The notes under the pieces were generated by a model. It was not told the DNA's origin. It made no database searches and saw nothing but the letters and a program-made list of their open reading frames with translations. Below are positions 33,776-42,943 of a stretch of 64,000 bases of DNA, one piece after another. The DNA comes from Bactericera cockerelli. Its lineage: Eukaryota > Arthropoda > Insecta > Hemiptera > Triozidae. The translations under genes were made by a program, and so were the position numbers. The first letter of the stretch is position 1, and every line of letters begins with the position of its first letter. The DNA lies in NCBI GenBank assembly GCA_024516035.1, contig JAMCCL010000018.1, positions 62,001 through 126,000 on the forward strand. Reading direction: 5' to 3'.

Positions 33776-34825
33776 ATCCCAAGTTAAGTACATAATATAT
33801 TATTACCTCAAACTTATCTGCTATGCGACACCAGGCCTCCTGTTTCCTCACAGTTGAGGAGTTAAGGAGGGACTCCATTTCCGGGTTTGTGACGAGTAAA
33901 ATGAAGGCCTCTGTAGTATCCTCCAGCTCGTGGCCTTCTATTTCACCCAGTATGCGCCTAACCCAGAATTTGTCTGGAAAAGGTATTTTCAATAAAATAA
34001 GAGTTCATCAATTTACATAATAGGTAGATAACAAGTAGTCAAATGTAACACAATAGTAACCCCCCAAAAACCTGGTACTCAAATTAATGAATTTCTAAAA
34101 TTCACATAAAACACTTAAAAGTGATTGATTAGATAATATTATCATTTTTACTTTTATATGTAGTTATAAGAATACTTCTAGGAGAATAGCAAGTACCCAG
34201 GATACAAGTGTTGTCAGAATTATTTTTTGACTTCTGCATAATCTTTTCTTAATAACACTGAACACTTGTACTACCCATACAAATGTGGCATGTGTCATGG
34301 GCACAGTGCCACATTCTTCTGCTCTGGAGGAGCTGTTTTATATTCTGTAATTTGAATAAATACATATATTATTTGTTAAAAAGAACTTTTTTCCCCCCCT
34401 ACCTGTGTTTTCCAAACTCTGTTCTCCTTCCATGGTCTCTCCCACTGCTTCTCCTGACACCACCTCATCAGGATCATCTGGATCTGCAAAGTAATACAAA
34501 ATTTGAAAAAATAAGGTATGGTACAGTTCAGCCAGAAATTTTGATCAATATCAGTATAAACAGAAAATTGAGAAGTCATACTAGATGTACATGTATATCA
34601 GAACATACCTGGACAGCTGTTTCAAACTTATTTGCTCCAATGAACTAGAACTAATGGAACAAGTATTACCCATAAAACATAATTATGTTTTCAAAAACGA
34701 GCCTTCCAATGATGCGTCCGCCATTTTGAAGTTGGGATGATATTCAAAAAAAAATTTCGCGCCAATCGTTTTCAATGTATTTCTTATGGACAATTTTTTT
34801 ATTACACAATATTATTAATTTAGTA

Positions 34826-35020
34826 GTCACCGTGGCAGAGTGAGTTAGCGCGCTAGGCATTGCACACACGGTGACCTGGGTTCGATTCCCAGCGGAGGAG
34901 GATTTTTTCTGCTCTGTACTTGGATGTTCGGGGTCCACTCATACCTCGTGAGGAAAAATGAGTAGCTGCTTTGATGTGAAGCAGCGACCAGTGGCAGAAT
35001 CATAGGCAAAAAAAAATAAT
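34826..35020 (+). repeat. tRNA-derived SINE
   Basis: CCGTGGCAGAGTGAGTTAGC (A-box region) and CTGGGTTCGATTCCCAGC (T-arm with a pairing stem and B box), followed by an unrelated body ending in an A-rich stretch. 34490-34825 upstream has no gene. Confidence 0.6.
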
Positions 35021-35394
35021 ACGTAAGATATTGTAAATTAAAGTGGTAAAGTCCTATGATTCTGCGCTACCCACTAAAGTTGTGACATAATAACACAAAG
35101 AAAAAGCATTATTATTATATTATTATTATTAATTTATTAAAGCAATAATTTCTTTCGCAATATTGTACGATTGAGGATCCAGATTGCGTATCCTCGATGT
35201 TTGAACTCGAAAGAAGCTGATATAATATAGCAGGCAGCTTATAGTAAATACACACCTCTTAAAAATGAGCCCCTCAAATACCTATACCTACTAGTTACCA
35301 ACGAACAGTGCCTAGCAGTAGATGATATTCTAAATAAAACATTACACTTATCAAATAAACATGTTGTCTTCTTATTAATTATAATCGGTACTTA

Positions 35395-35590
35395 TGCCTC
35401 GGTGGCTCAGTAATCAGGCGGCGCGGGTTCGAATCCCAGCCGGGGCAGAAAATTTATCCTCATGAATTCGAGACTAGACCACATAATAATACGTCTTGGG
35501 CTTACTGCTTGAATAACGGGACTATTCAATCCTACTCGGGCAGTATAAATAAGGCGCTATTATTATTATTCATTCTGACCATGTAGAAAT
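35395..35590 (+). repeat. tRNA-derived SINE, head internally deleted
   Basis: TGCCTCGGTGGCTCAGTAAT then CGGGTTCGAATCCCAGCCG. The acceptor ends pair (TGCCTCGG / CCGGGGCA), but most of the anticodon arm is missing. The body ends in (ATT)n. 35021-35394 has no gene. Confidence 0.65.
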
Positions 35591-35903
35591 AATATTTCTT
35601 CCAGCAGTAAATCTCATTATGTAGGTAATCAAAATGATGCTAAGGATAAAAACTGTCTTGGCTTGGATGTAAACCCACACCTCTTGATTACTACTCTGGT
35701 CTCTGACCCCACCACTAGATGCTCTAACTACTAATCTGACTAAGCTGCAAAGAAGATATTACTTAAGTAGTAGGCTATGCAGGAAAATTTGTGCAGCGGG
35801 TCAATGAGTCGAAGAAATGGCTTTTTGGCTACATGATTTCTCGACGTTCGCCTAGGTCACCGAAGTGTTCCGATGATTCCCGAGACTGATAAGGTATACA
35901 AGA

Positions 35904-35904
35904 G

Positions 35905-35947
<43 letters not shown>
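35904..35947 (+). repeat. (GA)n microsatellite
   Basis: About 20 uninterrupted AG dinucleotides. Confidence 0.95.
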
Positions 35948-35951
<4 letters not shown>

Positions 35952-36033
35952 AGCGAGCGAGCAAGCGAGAGTAGCTCAAGGTCATGCGCATAATGCATTC
36001 AAGTGCTGATATTAGTGCATGTGTTATCCAACT

Positions 36034-36100
36034 CAGGAATGGCGTAGTGGTTACAACTTCAGTCTATTGATCCATAGGTCGTAGGTTCGATTGTGGGTAG
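36034..36100 (+). repeat. tRNA-like sequence spanning the left Polinton boundary
   Basis: GGAATGGCGTAGTGGTTAC (A box) and GTAGGTTCGATTGTGGG (degenerate B box). The 3' half (from 36076) belongs to the inverted repeat of the big element and recurs at its right end; the 5' half does not. Confidence 0.5.
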
Positions 36101-36446
36101 TCAAAAGATGCGTATTGAGCTCCAATATCTTTTGATATAACGTTTAGCTTTCTACTCCCCCCCTAGCCCCCCCCCTAGATCAAATTTAAGTGGTCCATTT
36201 TTTAATTTCTATATTTTGCGGTTCCTACGATATGGTTATTTTTTTTTTGTAGTTGTTAGGTATCGATGTCGTTTATATATTTTATCAATAAATACATTTT
36301 TTTTGACAATATAATAGATGAAAAATTTCGAGTGAGCCCTGGATTCGTACGTACAGAGACATTGTGTGTTCAATTCTAACCAAGGTGCATGTAGGCAATT
36401 TGTTATCAGTTCGTTGCAATGTGTGTTGCCTCGCTCATATAGTTGA

Positions 36447-37250
36447 GTAATTAAAAACTCTTGAAATCGAGGCAAAGTCACGAAACCAATTTTAGATTTA
36501 AAATCTAATTTGGGTTAGACCAATTCCAGTTGGAGATTTAATGTTTCAATTTAAAAACTTATTATTTTAGATAACGGAAGCATTGTGTGTTCGTTGTTTT
36601 TATTATTATTTTTTGTGCTATAATTAATTTTAAAAGTACAAAGAAGAAATTTGTTTGTTCTATCACAGTACCGTTAGGAGAGGTAGATAAAGAACATAAT
36701 GCCTGGTAATTTTATTGTTATTACAAAATATAATTTTCAGGGGACAAGTATTAACCTTACGAGCACGGGTAACGGGTATGTAGCACATGATTGCGCATTG
36801 CGTAACAACTAAGATACCGGGCGTGCATAATTCGTACGAACAGAGACATTGTGTGTTCAATTCTAACCAAGGTGCATGTAGGCAATTTGTTATCGTTGCA
36901 ATGTAGTGGCTCATATAGTAATTAAAAACTCTTGAAAAGTCACGAAACCAATTTTAGATTTAAAAACTAATTAGCAGGCTAGACCAATTTCAGTTGAAGA
37001 TTTAATGTTTCAATTTAAAAAACTAATTATTTCAGTTTGAGTAATTAAAAACTATTGAATATTGAGGCAAAGTCACGAAACCAATTTTAGATTTAAAAAC
37101 TAATTAGCAGGCTAGACCAATTTCAGTTGAAGATTTAATGTTTCAATTTAAAAAGTTTGAGTAATTAAAAACTATTGAATATTGAGGCAAAGTCACGAAA
37201 CCAATTTTAGATTTAAAAACTAATTATTTGAAGCAGGCTGCTAGACCGTT
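36447..37250 (+). repeat. Subterminal repeat units of the left arm
   Basis: A unit containing GTAATTAAAAACT, GGCAAAGTCACGAAACCAAT, TTTTAGATTTAAAA and GAAGATTTAATGTTTCAATT occurs at about 36447, 36918, 37041 and 37161. The last two begin exactly 120 bp apart (37035, 37155). A second unit with GTGCATGTAGGCAATTTG occurs at about 36390 and 36880. Non-coding. Possible binding sites for replication or integration proteins. Confidence 0.7.
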
Positions 37251-37351
37251 AAACATATTTTTTTTTTTTAATAAGCAAAACTTGGTATAGGCTCGACGTG
37301 TATGGTCAAATATACAAGGTGTGTTGTCATAAAATATTACAAACATTTATT

Positions 37352-37738
37352 TTATTTCATTTTTTTTCTTACGTTAATTAAAACAATGGATAGGATACTA
37401 AATACTATTAATGAAAAAATCCAATACATACATGTGTTAGATGTAGGAGCCGGTTTGATGGTTTCACATAGTGAATTCAAAGCAGACAAAAAGTTCACAG
37501 CGTATTCATTCAACATTGTGGAATTTTTGCAATTGAATATATTGGAAGATGTAATTTCAGAACATTCATCGTAGGTTAAATTTAATTTTCTTGCTTTTGA
37601 ATCCCAGCCATGTACATCATAACTATCCAGGAAAGATTGGTTTTGGTAAATCAAACACATTCTAATCAAGTACATTGCATATTCGCGAGCACCGAGCAAT
37701 AATTGGGTAGCATTATCACTGTTCTCATGTTGAATCAT
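37352..37738 (-). CDS. Small predicted tail-anchored membrane protein (left arm)
   Basis: 128 residues, Met at 37738. Helical, mildly acidic body (LLLGAREYAMYLIRMCLIYQ, then SFLDSYDVHGWDSKAR) and one hydrophobic C-terminal segment (CMYWIFSLIVFSILSIVLIN) followed by VRKKMK, the topology of a tail-anchored protein. No N-terminal signal. Family unknown. It is divergent from the 113-residue gene, with 174 bp between the start codons that must hold both promoters. The right-arm copy (51655-52041) differs by Val/Leu in the membrane segment. An overlapping opposite-strand frame is a shadow. Confidence 0.6.
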   Translation of the reverse strand: MIQHENSDNATQLLLGAREYAMYLIRMCLIYQNQSFLDSYDVHGWDSKARKLNLTYDECSEITSSNIFNCKNSTMLNEYAVNFLSALNSLCETIKPAPTSNTCMYWIFSLIVFSILSIVLINVRKKMK

Positions 37739-37912
37739 GTTTGCGTTATGAAGGAGTATGCGCTTAGAATATTGGTATTTATAGATGAACCTCTCAGTAT
37801 TATAACCGCTACGTGAGATTGAGAATATTTGAGAACAAGCAAATCAGTTCCATTTCTTCTCTTGTGGTGTTCGTATCGTGTTTAATACGTGCATTAAAAA
37901 AAATATATAATA

Positions 37913-38254
37913 ATGGTTTGTAAAATTGAGGGTTGTCAGTGTCAAAAACAAGAAATACCTATTCACCTAATGTACTGGCTTACACATCATGGCATTGATA
38001 TTCGTCCTCTCTTCCAAAAGCCTTATATTAGTAAGAAAAAGAAACCAGTCGCTGTTTCAAATGAAGGCAATATCGTCACTGAAGCGACCTACAACTTTGT
38101 ACCGGTAGAACATAATGGAGGAAATGTTTTGGAAGAATTTTTGTTTGAAATGCCAAACTTGGAACAGGAAACAAGCAATGCTCAACCAAACAATAGCAGT
38201 AACGTCAAAAGAAGTATTCCCTACAAAGTTCCACCCACAAGAAGAAGGATATAA
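37913..38254 (+). CDS. 113-residue Polinton protein of unknown function (left arm)
   Basis: Starts MVCKIEGCQCQKQEIPIHLM: a Cys-rich beginning (CKIEGCQCQ) that could bind metal. An acidic-amide middle follows, then a basic end (SNVKRSIPYKVPPTRRRI). The basic proline-containing tail is reminiscent of small DNA-binding virion or core proteins, but I have no family match. It lies 32 bp upstream of the coiled-coil gene on the same strand and may share its transcript. The right-arm copy differs by Pro/Thr. Confidence 0.55.
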   Translation: MVCKIEGCQCQKQEIPIHLMYWLTHHGIDIRPLFQKPYISKKKKPVAVSNEGNIVTEATYNFVPVEHNGGNVLEEFLFEMPNLEQETSNAQPNNSSNVKRSIPYKVPPTRRRI

Positions 38255-38286
38255 ATAGTTTTCAAATCGGAAACAAACAGTTAGTT

Positions 38287-39570
38287 ATGAAGAATCATTC
38301 GGTAAACTATTTTGGTGAGAGTGAACTTCACCACGCCTTAAGACGAGCATTGAAAAGACATCACAAAGAAGAACAACCTGAACAGAAAAATAAAAATGAA
38401 ATTGAAAGTCAAACTGAAAAAGAAGTCAAAAAATTCATGAAAGAATTCCCTCGCCAGTCGCATGTTCAAAAGTTACTGTCCTACTTTGTAGAAAGAAGAA
38501 CGTTTGATAATTTATCAAATCACATCAGCAAAAATAATTTTGTGCCAACACGTGTGGCTAATAGCACTTATTTGGAGCAAAAATCTTTTACTGAATACAA
38601 AGCAAACAATGAAAAAAATGTGAACGATGTGAAATTATCAATAGACGAATTGAAACACAATAGAAAACAGGATAATGAGATTTATAATTCTAAATTTATG
38701 TTGAAAAAAGCGTTTGATGACTACATTGTTGAGGCTGGAGAAAAAGAACAAAAAATCACCGAGGACTTGAACAAAGTGAAAGAAGATCTTTCCAACAGGA
38801 TACATGAATTGGACAATAAGTTCACACCTCTTTTAGAAATAAAAAATACAGTAGATCAACACTATAAACAACATGTGCATGCAACCACAGCTTTAAGAAA
38901 AGATATCGCTGCTTTGGACAAAAAAGCTCTCTATGGAACAACATTTTACAATTATAAAAAAAATCACGAGTCTGATTTCAAGGAGATTGTTAGTGAAAAA
39001 GAGAAAAAATTGAAAACCGAAGTAACAAATATGTTAAGTTCATTGCTGTCAACTCATGAGACTGATTTCAAAAGAAAAGTTGAGGAAGAAAAAATAAAAA
39101 TTCGAAGTGATCTGTCAAGAATGTTTACTCAAAATTTAAATAATTTTCTTCTTGAAGAGTCCAACAAAAAGAAATTCTTACAACAATTGCGTTCTAATTT
39201 ACTCGTCAGAATAAATACTGACAAGATACTGTCAGCATTTCTATCGTGTTGGAGTGAAGGTGAAATTACGGATGACGTTTTAGAAAAAGTTGTAACTCAA
39301 CTTAGCAAAGAAATAATGGAGAAATTGGATGTGGAAATAATCACTATAAAAGAACAAATTAATATCTCTAATGAAACAATTGAAAACTATATCAAGTTGA
39401 ATGTAGTCGATGAGTTGAAAACTGATATAAGTTTAAAAATTAGGAATCTGATATTTGAACCTCTCTTGTATGAAAAATTGGAGCCTCTTGTAAAATCTAA
39501 ATCATCAAAGAAAACCACCATCGGAGAAGTTGAAGAACGAGCAACCCGACTTCCCGTTCCAATAGAATAA
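38287..39570 (+). CDS. 427-residue coiled-coil protein (left arm)
   Basis: Basic N-terminus (LHHALRRALKRHHKEEQPEQ), then an almost continuous charged helical region (about residues 90-390) rich in Lys and Glu with Leu/Ile/Val spacing typical of coiled coils. The C-terminus is SKKTTIGEVEERATRLPVPI. No enzyme motif. Its stop codon overlaps the integrase start in the five bases TAATG (39568-39572), so the two are translationally linked or share an mRNA. Candidates are a structural or fibre-like protein, a terminal/DNA-tethering protein or an integrase cofactor; none can be chosen from sequence. Identical in both arms at protein level. Confidence 0.65.
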   Translation: MKNHSVNYFGESELHHALRRALKRHHKEEQPEQKNKNEIESQTEKEVKKFMKEFPRQSHVQKLLSYFVERRTFDNLSNHISKNNFVPTRVANSTYLEQKSFTEYKANNEKNVNDVKLSIDELKHNRKQDNEIYNSKFMLKKAFDDYIVEAGEKEQKITEDLNKVKEDLSNRIHELDNKFTPLLEIKNTVDQHYKQHVHATTALRKDIAALDKKALYGTTFYNYKKNHESDFKEIVSEKEKKLKTEVTNMLSSLLSTHETDFKRKVEEEKIKIRSDLSRMFTQNLNNFLLEESNKKKFLQQLRSNLLVRINTDKILSAFLSCWSEGEITDDVLEKVVTQLSKEIMEKLDVEIITIKEQINISNETIENYIKLNVVDELKTDISLKIRNLIFEPLLYEKLEPLVKSKSSKKTTIGEVEERATRLPVPIE

Positions 39571-40508
39571 TGTCAAAGCGTGATTTGGTTTTGGAGCTAC
39601 ATCGTCCTGCTAGAAAATTATTTCCCCACCGGAGAACTCTACTTCGCAATGTTCATGATCTTTTCCAAGCTGATCTTGTGGAAATGATTCCATATGCCAA
39701 TGAAAATGATGGTTATAAATACATACTTACCTGCATCAACTGCTTCTCCAAGTTTTCTTACTGTGCGCCGTTGAAAAACAAAACGAGTGCTGAAGTTGCC
39801 AAGCAGATGGAAAAATATGTTCTAGAAAAGTTGAAACCTACCATGATCCCAACCCACTTGCAAACGGATGCTGGCAAAGAGTTTTTTGGCCAACCATTCC
39901 GCAAACTAATGCAAAAATATAACATTACCCATTACAGTACATTTTCTCCCATGAAAGCTGCTATTGTAGAGCGGTTTAATCGAACTTTGAAAAGTAAAAT
40001 GTGGATTGAATTTAATTTACTTGGTTCGTACAGATGGTTGGATATTTTACCAAATCTTGTGTCTACCTACAATGCCAGCAAACATCGCTCTATTGGTATG
40101 GCACCGAAAGATGTAAACTCTAAAAATCAAAGTCTTGTAGCTCTTCGATTGAACAAACCCAAGCAAGTCCTAGATAGAACTGGTAAATTTAAACTAGGTG
40201 ATCTTGTACGAATTTCCAAAGTTAAACATTTGTTTCAAAAAGGTTATGAGGCCAACTGGAGTTATGAAGTTTTTCGAGTGGTTAAGGTAGGTCATACTTT
40301 TCCTAGGGTATTTCACTTAGAAGATTTAAACGGGAAACCAATCCATGGTTGTTTCTACGAGCAAGAGTTACTCAAGACCTCATATCCAGATGTTTATCTC
40401 GTAGAAAAGATACTCCAACGTAAAGGTGATAAGGTTTTAGTAAAATATTTAGGTTTTGGACCTGAAGAAAACCAATGGGTCCCTATTTCTTCCCTAATTG
40501 AGAAATAG
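39570..40508 (+). CDS. Polinton-type retroviral-like integrase with chromodomain (left arm)
   Basis: 312 residues. Opens with ELHRPARKLFPHRR then FQADLVEM (catalytic Asp35), THLQTDAGKEF (Asp100) and AAIVERFNRTLK (Glu134). The spacing of 33 residues between the last two is also my recollection for Polinton integrases (F54H12.3-like proteins). No HHCC zinc finger precedes the core. An SH3-like segment (GKFKLGDLVRISKVKHLFQK) is followed by a C-terminal chromodomain-like region (residues about 266-312; VEKILQRKGDKVLVKYLGFG, then ENQWVPISSL) that may steer insertion to chromatin. The enzyme would integrate the linear element. Start overlaps the upstream stop (TAATG). Confidence 0.9.
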   Translation: MSKRDLVLELHRPARKLFPHRRTLLRNVHDLFQADLVEMIPYANENDGYKYILTCINCFSKFSYCAPLKNKTSAEVAKQMEKYVLEKLKPTMIPTHLQTDAGKEFFGQPFRKLMQKYNITHYSTFSPMKAAIVERFNRTLKSKMWIEFNLLGSYRWLDILPNLVSTYNASKHRSIGMAPKDVNSKNQSLVALRLNKPKQVLDRTGKFKLGDLVRISKVKHLFQKGYEANWSYEVFRVVKVGHTFPRVFHLEDLNGKPIHGCFYEQELLKTSYPDVYLVEKILQRKGDKVLVKYLGFGPEENQWVPISSLIEK

Positions 40509-41005
40509 AAAATGAAAACAAGTAGATGTAAGAATAAAATGCATGATTTTTCTCTTATATATTTTAAATTGTAATAAAATACATAGTGAAATACTTAATA
40601 AAATCAAAATACTTTATTGTTCTTATTTAAAAAAATCAATTTAGGATACTTTAAAACTGTACTATACAAAAAAAAAAAAAAAAAAAAAAAATGAAATAGT
40701 GGATATAAATTATCTTGGAGTAAAGAAATAATTACTTAAAACTATCAATGTGAACAACTTAGGGTAAGCATAATTTCACTTAGCTAGCATTGTGAAAATA
40801 AATTTAAAAAAAAACATTGTGTACCTACTATAAAAATATAATTAAAAAAATATGAAAATCAAATCTTGGAATATACATATTAGTGCAAACATATTTAACA
40901 ATAGTAACTTTTAAAATATTATTTCAAAGTAAGTGGGTTCTGTACAAAATAGGAAAAAGAAAAAACATATTGCTACTGTGGAAAATCATTTTTTTTTTTT
41001 ATCTT
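40509..41005. other. Convergent 3' flanks in the left arm
   Basis: Between the integrase stop and the stop of the convergent 232-residue gene. AATAAA signals lie just after the integrase (about 40533 and 40575), and A/T runs include A24 near 40670. No gene. Confidence 0.6.
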
Positions 41006-41704
41006 TTACTCTACGGTATCATATCCACTGTCAGTACTAAGAGAATTCTTAAAGTATGGGTTCTGTACAATATGTGGAGGCAAAAGATAAGATATAGTAT
41101 TTAGAAAATCAATATCAAAAGCATAAAGAAGAAAATTTACAGGTAAAAAATATAGGTCTCTGGGTTTCAATGAGAAAAAATCATTGGTTTCATTAAAGAT
41201 GCCAATCGCTTCGTTGGTTAAGATTAAACTACTTTTCATTAGCTCACACAACCATTGTTTCATAACAATTACATTTAAACTTGAAACCGGAGAAATAGAA
41301 TTTTGTGGACACAATTTCAATTTTAAAGACTTAAAGTTAGGACAGTTTAAATTTTCAATATTGTAACATGTTTTAATAGGTAAAATAGAATTTAAAAACT
41401 TTTCCTTTTCTAATCCTTTTACAATTATTTCGCTTGCTTTAGAGAGACACGATCGAATGATTTGCACTGCTTGATCGTACTCAACAAAGCCATCATCCCA
41501 ATCCAAGTGATGATAATTTAATGTAACGATAGCAGCTTCTCGTCGACGGAGTAAATTTAATTTTTGAAAATCATAGGGTGGTTTGAATACAAAATGTTGC
41601 ACAAAGTTATCGTCAAAAAGTTTCGAGAATGAGAAACGGTTACCTGGGCTAAAAGGAGATAAGTAGTTGTATTTAAAGCGAGAGCGGGACATAGTCATAC
41701 TCAT
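41006..41704 (-). CDS. 232-residue protein, left-arm version with alternative N-terminus
   Basis: Residues from FSFSKLFDDNFVQHFVF onward are the same as in the right-arm gene (47690-48388) except for one Thr/Ser. The first 22 residues here (MSMTMSRSRFKYNYLSPFSP...) are unrelated to the other version, because the inverted repeat ends inside the gene. The conserved part has KPPYDFQKLNLLRRREAAIV and an Asp-rich segment (YHHLDWDDGFVEYDQAV). No family recognised. Transcribed away from the centre, convergent with the integrase. Confidence 0.6.
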   Translation of the reverse strand: MSMTMSRSRFKYNYLSPFSPGNRFSFSKLFDDNFVQHFVFKPPYDFQKLNLLRRREAAIVTLNYHHLDWDDGFVEYDQAVQIIRSCLSKASEIIVKGLEKEKFLNSILPIKTCYNIENLNCPNFKSLKLKLCPQNSISPVSSLNVIVMKQWLCELMKSSLILTNEAIGIFNETNDFFSLKPRDLYFLPVNFLLYAFDIDFLNTISYLLPPHIVQNPYFKNSLSTDSGYDTVE

Positions 41705-41761
41705 TCCAGCACTAGAACAGTATACTATAACTTGAAGCGAATAAGTGTGTTGTTCTGTTAT

Positions 41762-41803
41762 AATACCAACTCTAAGTTTATAATCCGTGAACTTTTCGTG
41801 AAA
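41762..41803 (+). repeat. 42-bp donor sequence also found inverted in the right arm
   Basis: AATACCAACTCTAAGTTTAT...CGTGAAA in the unique centre. Its exact complement lies at 48414-48455, where the left arm has unrelated sequence. Confidence 0.85.
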
Positions 41804-42032
41804 AATTTGTCAGATTTAATCGTGAATTTTTTTTGTTGTTGTTGTCTATTTACTTTTTTTTGCATTTTGTGTAATTTATTTGTGAACAGTTTTTTGATTA
41901 TTTACCTAATAAAATAAAAAAAGGTGTTTCCTTTATTCGTGAACAGTTTAATTTATAATTTACTATTAATTTTTATTATTTAACTCAAGATATTGTGAAC
42001 TTAAAAAAACCAATTTTATTGTCATAATTATT

Positions 42033-42311
42033 ATGTCTTCAGTTGTTGCACTAAGAATTAAAAAGAAGGAGGACAGAAGAATTTTTGAACTTTTAATAAA
42101 GAAAAACTTTAATATAGATGGTAAAGATATTGACTATAAAGAAAATAATATAATTATCATTAAATTAAAATATAGAATTGGACCAAAAAAAGTCCAAGAA
42201 AAATTAGAAGAATGGGAAGGTGATTTTGAAATTGAACGTATTTTGTGGCCAAAGCTAAAAGAAGAAGAAGAATTAAATAGTCTTCTGGAGAAGAGAAGGA
42301 AGATGTCCTGA
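42033..42311 (+). CDS. 92-residue highly charged protein (Polinton centre)
   Basis: MSSVVALRIKKKEDRRIFEL..., over half charged residues, ending with a Lys/Glu helix (LKEEEELNSLLEKRRKM). Likely a small alpha/beta plus helix protein. No family recognised. First gene of the rightward central cluster that ends with the polymerase. Confidence 0.5.
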   Translation: MSSVVALRIKKKEDRRIFELLIKKNFNIDGKDIDYKENNIIIIKLKYRIGPKKVQEKLEEWEGDFEIERILWPKLKEEEELNSLLEKRRKMS

Positions 42312-42428
42312 ACTCAGTAGCAATTCAGCTCATTGGAGAACAAGACGACGACGACGACGGAGAGCTAAGAGCGACCTTCTGAAGAAGTGAAACCTGCTAT
42401 AAATTTTATTATTTAAAATTGGTATGTA

Positions 42429-42929
42429 ATGTCTCCTTCCTTATACTCTATTTCTTTAATTAATAATTGCCATTTACTTTTTCAAGAATATTCAGACCTT
42501 TTTTATTTAATTGCAGAAGAGATACAGGAAAAACATTTAGAACCACGTTTTCAAGGTATAGCAGAGATAATTTTATTTGATAGGGGATATAAAAATAAAA
42601 TACTAGCAACAATTGCTCAGGAAAATTTACCAAAACATATCCAAGAAGATCTTTTTCAAAAATTTTATAGTAATATATTGGACTTTGAGGGTACTGTGAT
42701 GCACCTTACTCTAGAAAATAACCAATACTGTCTGCCAGAATATGGCGAATGTGCACATGTTGACATTTATTCTTTTGTGTGTCACATTATACCCATTATG
42801 ATAGAGGATATCTCATTTTTTAATTATATTTGTGATGATTTTGTTATATCCAAAAAATTTGATGATTTATGTTCTGATATCTTGTTGGATATGTATACAC
42901 GTATGTCAGAAGAAATAGTTGCGATCTAA
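42429..42929 (+). CDS. 166-residue protein of unknown function (Polinton centre)
   Basis: Starts MSPSLYSISLINNCHLLFQE. Acidic, aromatic-rich, mostly helical by composition, with scattered Cys and His (YGECAHVDIYSFVCHIIP). No motif recognised. It ends 14 bp before the next start codon, so the two are probably expressed together. Confidence 0.5.
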   Translation: MSPSLYSISLINNCHLLFQEYSDLFYLIAEEIQEKHLEPRFQGIAEIILFDRGYKNKILATIAQENLPKHIQEDLFQKFYSNILDFEGTVMHLTLENNQYCLPEYGECAHVDIYSFVCHIIPIMIEDISFFNYICDDFVISKKFDDLCSDILLDMYTRMSEEIVAI

Positions 42930-42943
42930 GTTATTTGAAAACT

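Larger units (their letters stand above)
31945..34483 (-). pseudogene. Harbinger-associated Myb/SANT (trihelix-like) protein, three exons
   Basis: Minus-strand exons 34483-34403, 33973-33807 and 32699-31945, each flanked by AG/GT with frame preserved. Exon 2 holds the Myb/SANT-like helices (FILLVTNPEMESLLN, EAWCRIADKFE). Exon 3 continues it (NNLNKMMAKHLKDSSKTG) but contains a TGA where a conserved Trp is expected and a one-base shift near 32465. A long Ser/Pro low-complexity linker follows, then a Lys/Arg/Glu-rich helix (MMERFLGFMQRMCETQEARD) ending KRRRVEVSSSEED. In Harbinger elements this second protein brings the transposase to DNA. It faces the transposase tail to tail, the usual gene pair. 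Confidence 0.65.
36076..41637 (+). repeat. Left arm (terminal inverted repeat) of the Polinton
   Basis: Matches 47757-53055 in inverted orientation from AGGTCG at 36076 to GAATGAGAAAC at 41637. It is longer than the right arm mainly because of extra subterminal repeat units at about 37030-37210. The inner boundary lies inside a coding region. Confidence 0.9.

Noticed and set aside
34830..34905. Possible tRNA gene
   Set aside because: Good T-arm and B box but no pairing acceptor stem; it continues into a SINE body.
35880..35960. (GA)n tract as a regulatory or recombination site
   Set aside because: A simple microsatellite; nothing links it to the adjacent element.
36068..36082. 6-bp target duplication of the Polinton
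   Set aside because: The six bases outside each end (ATCCAT and TTCATT) do not match, so no duplication is claimed.
36390..37250. Subterminal repeat array as a CRISPR-like array
   Set aside because: Units are about 120 bp and partly in exact tandem, with no short spacers; the context is a eukaryotic transposon.
37302..37574. 90-codon open frame opposite the tail-anchored gene (also at 51819-52091)
   Set aside because: Antisense shadow of the 128-residue gene; the sense frame has a start, a membrane anchor and better residue composition.
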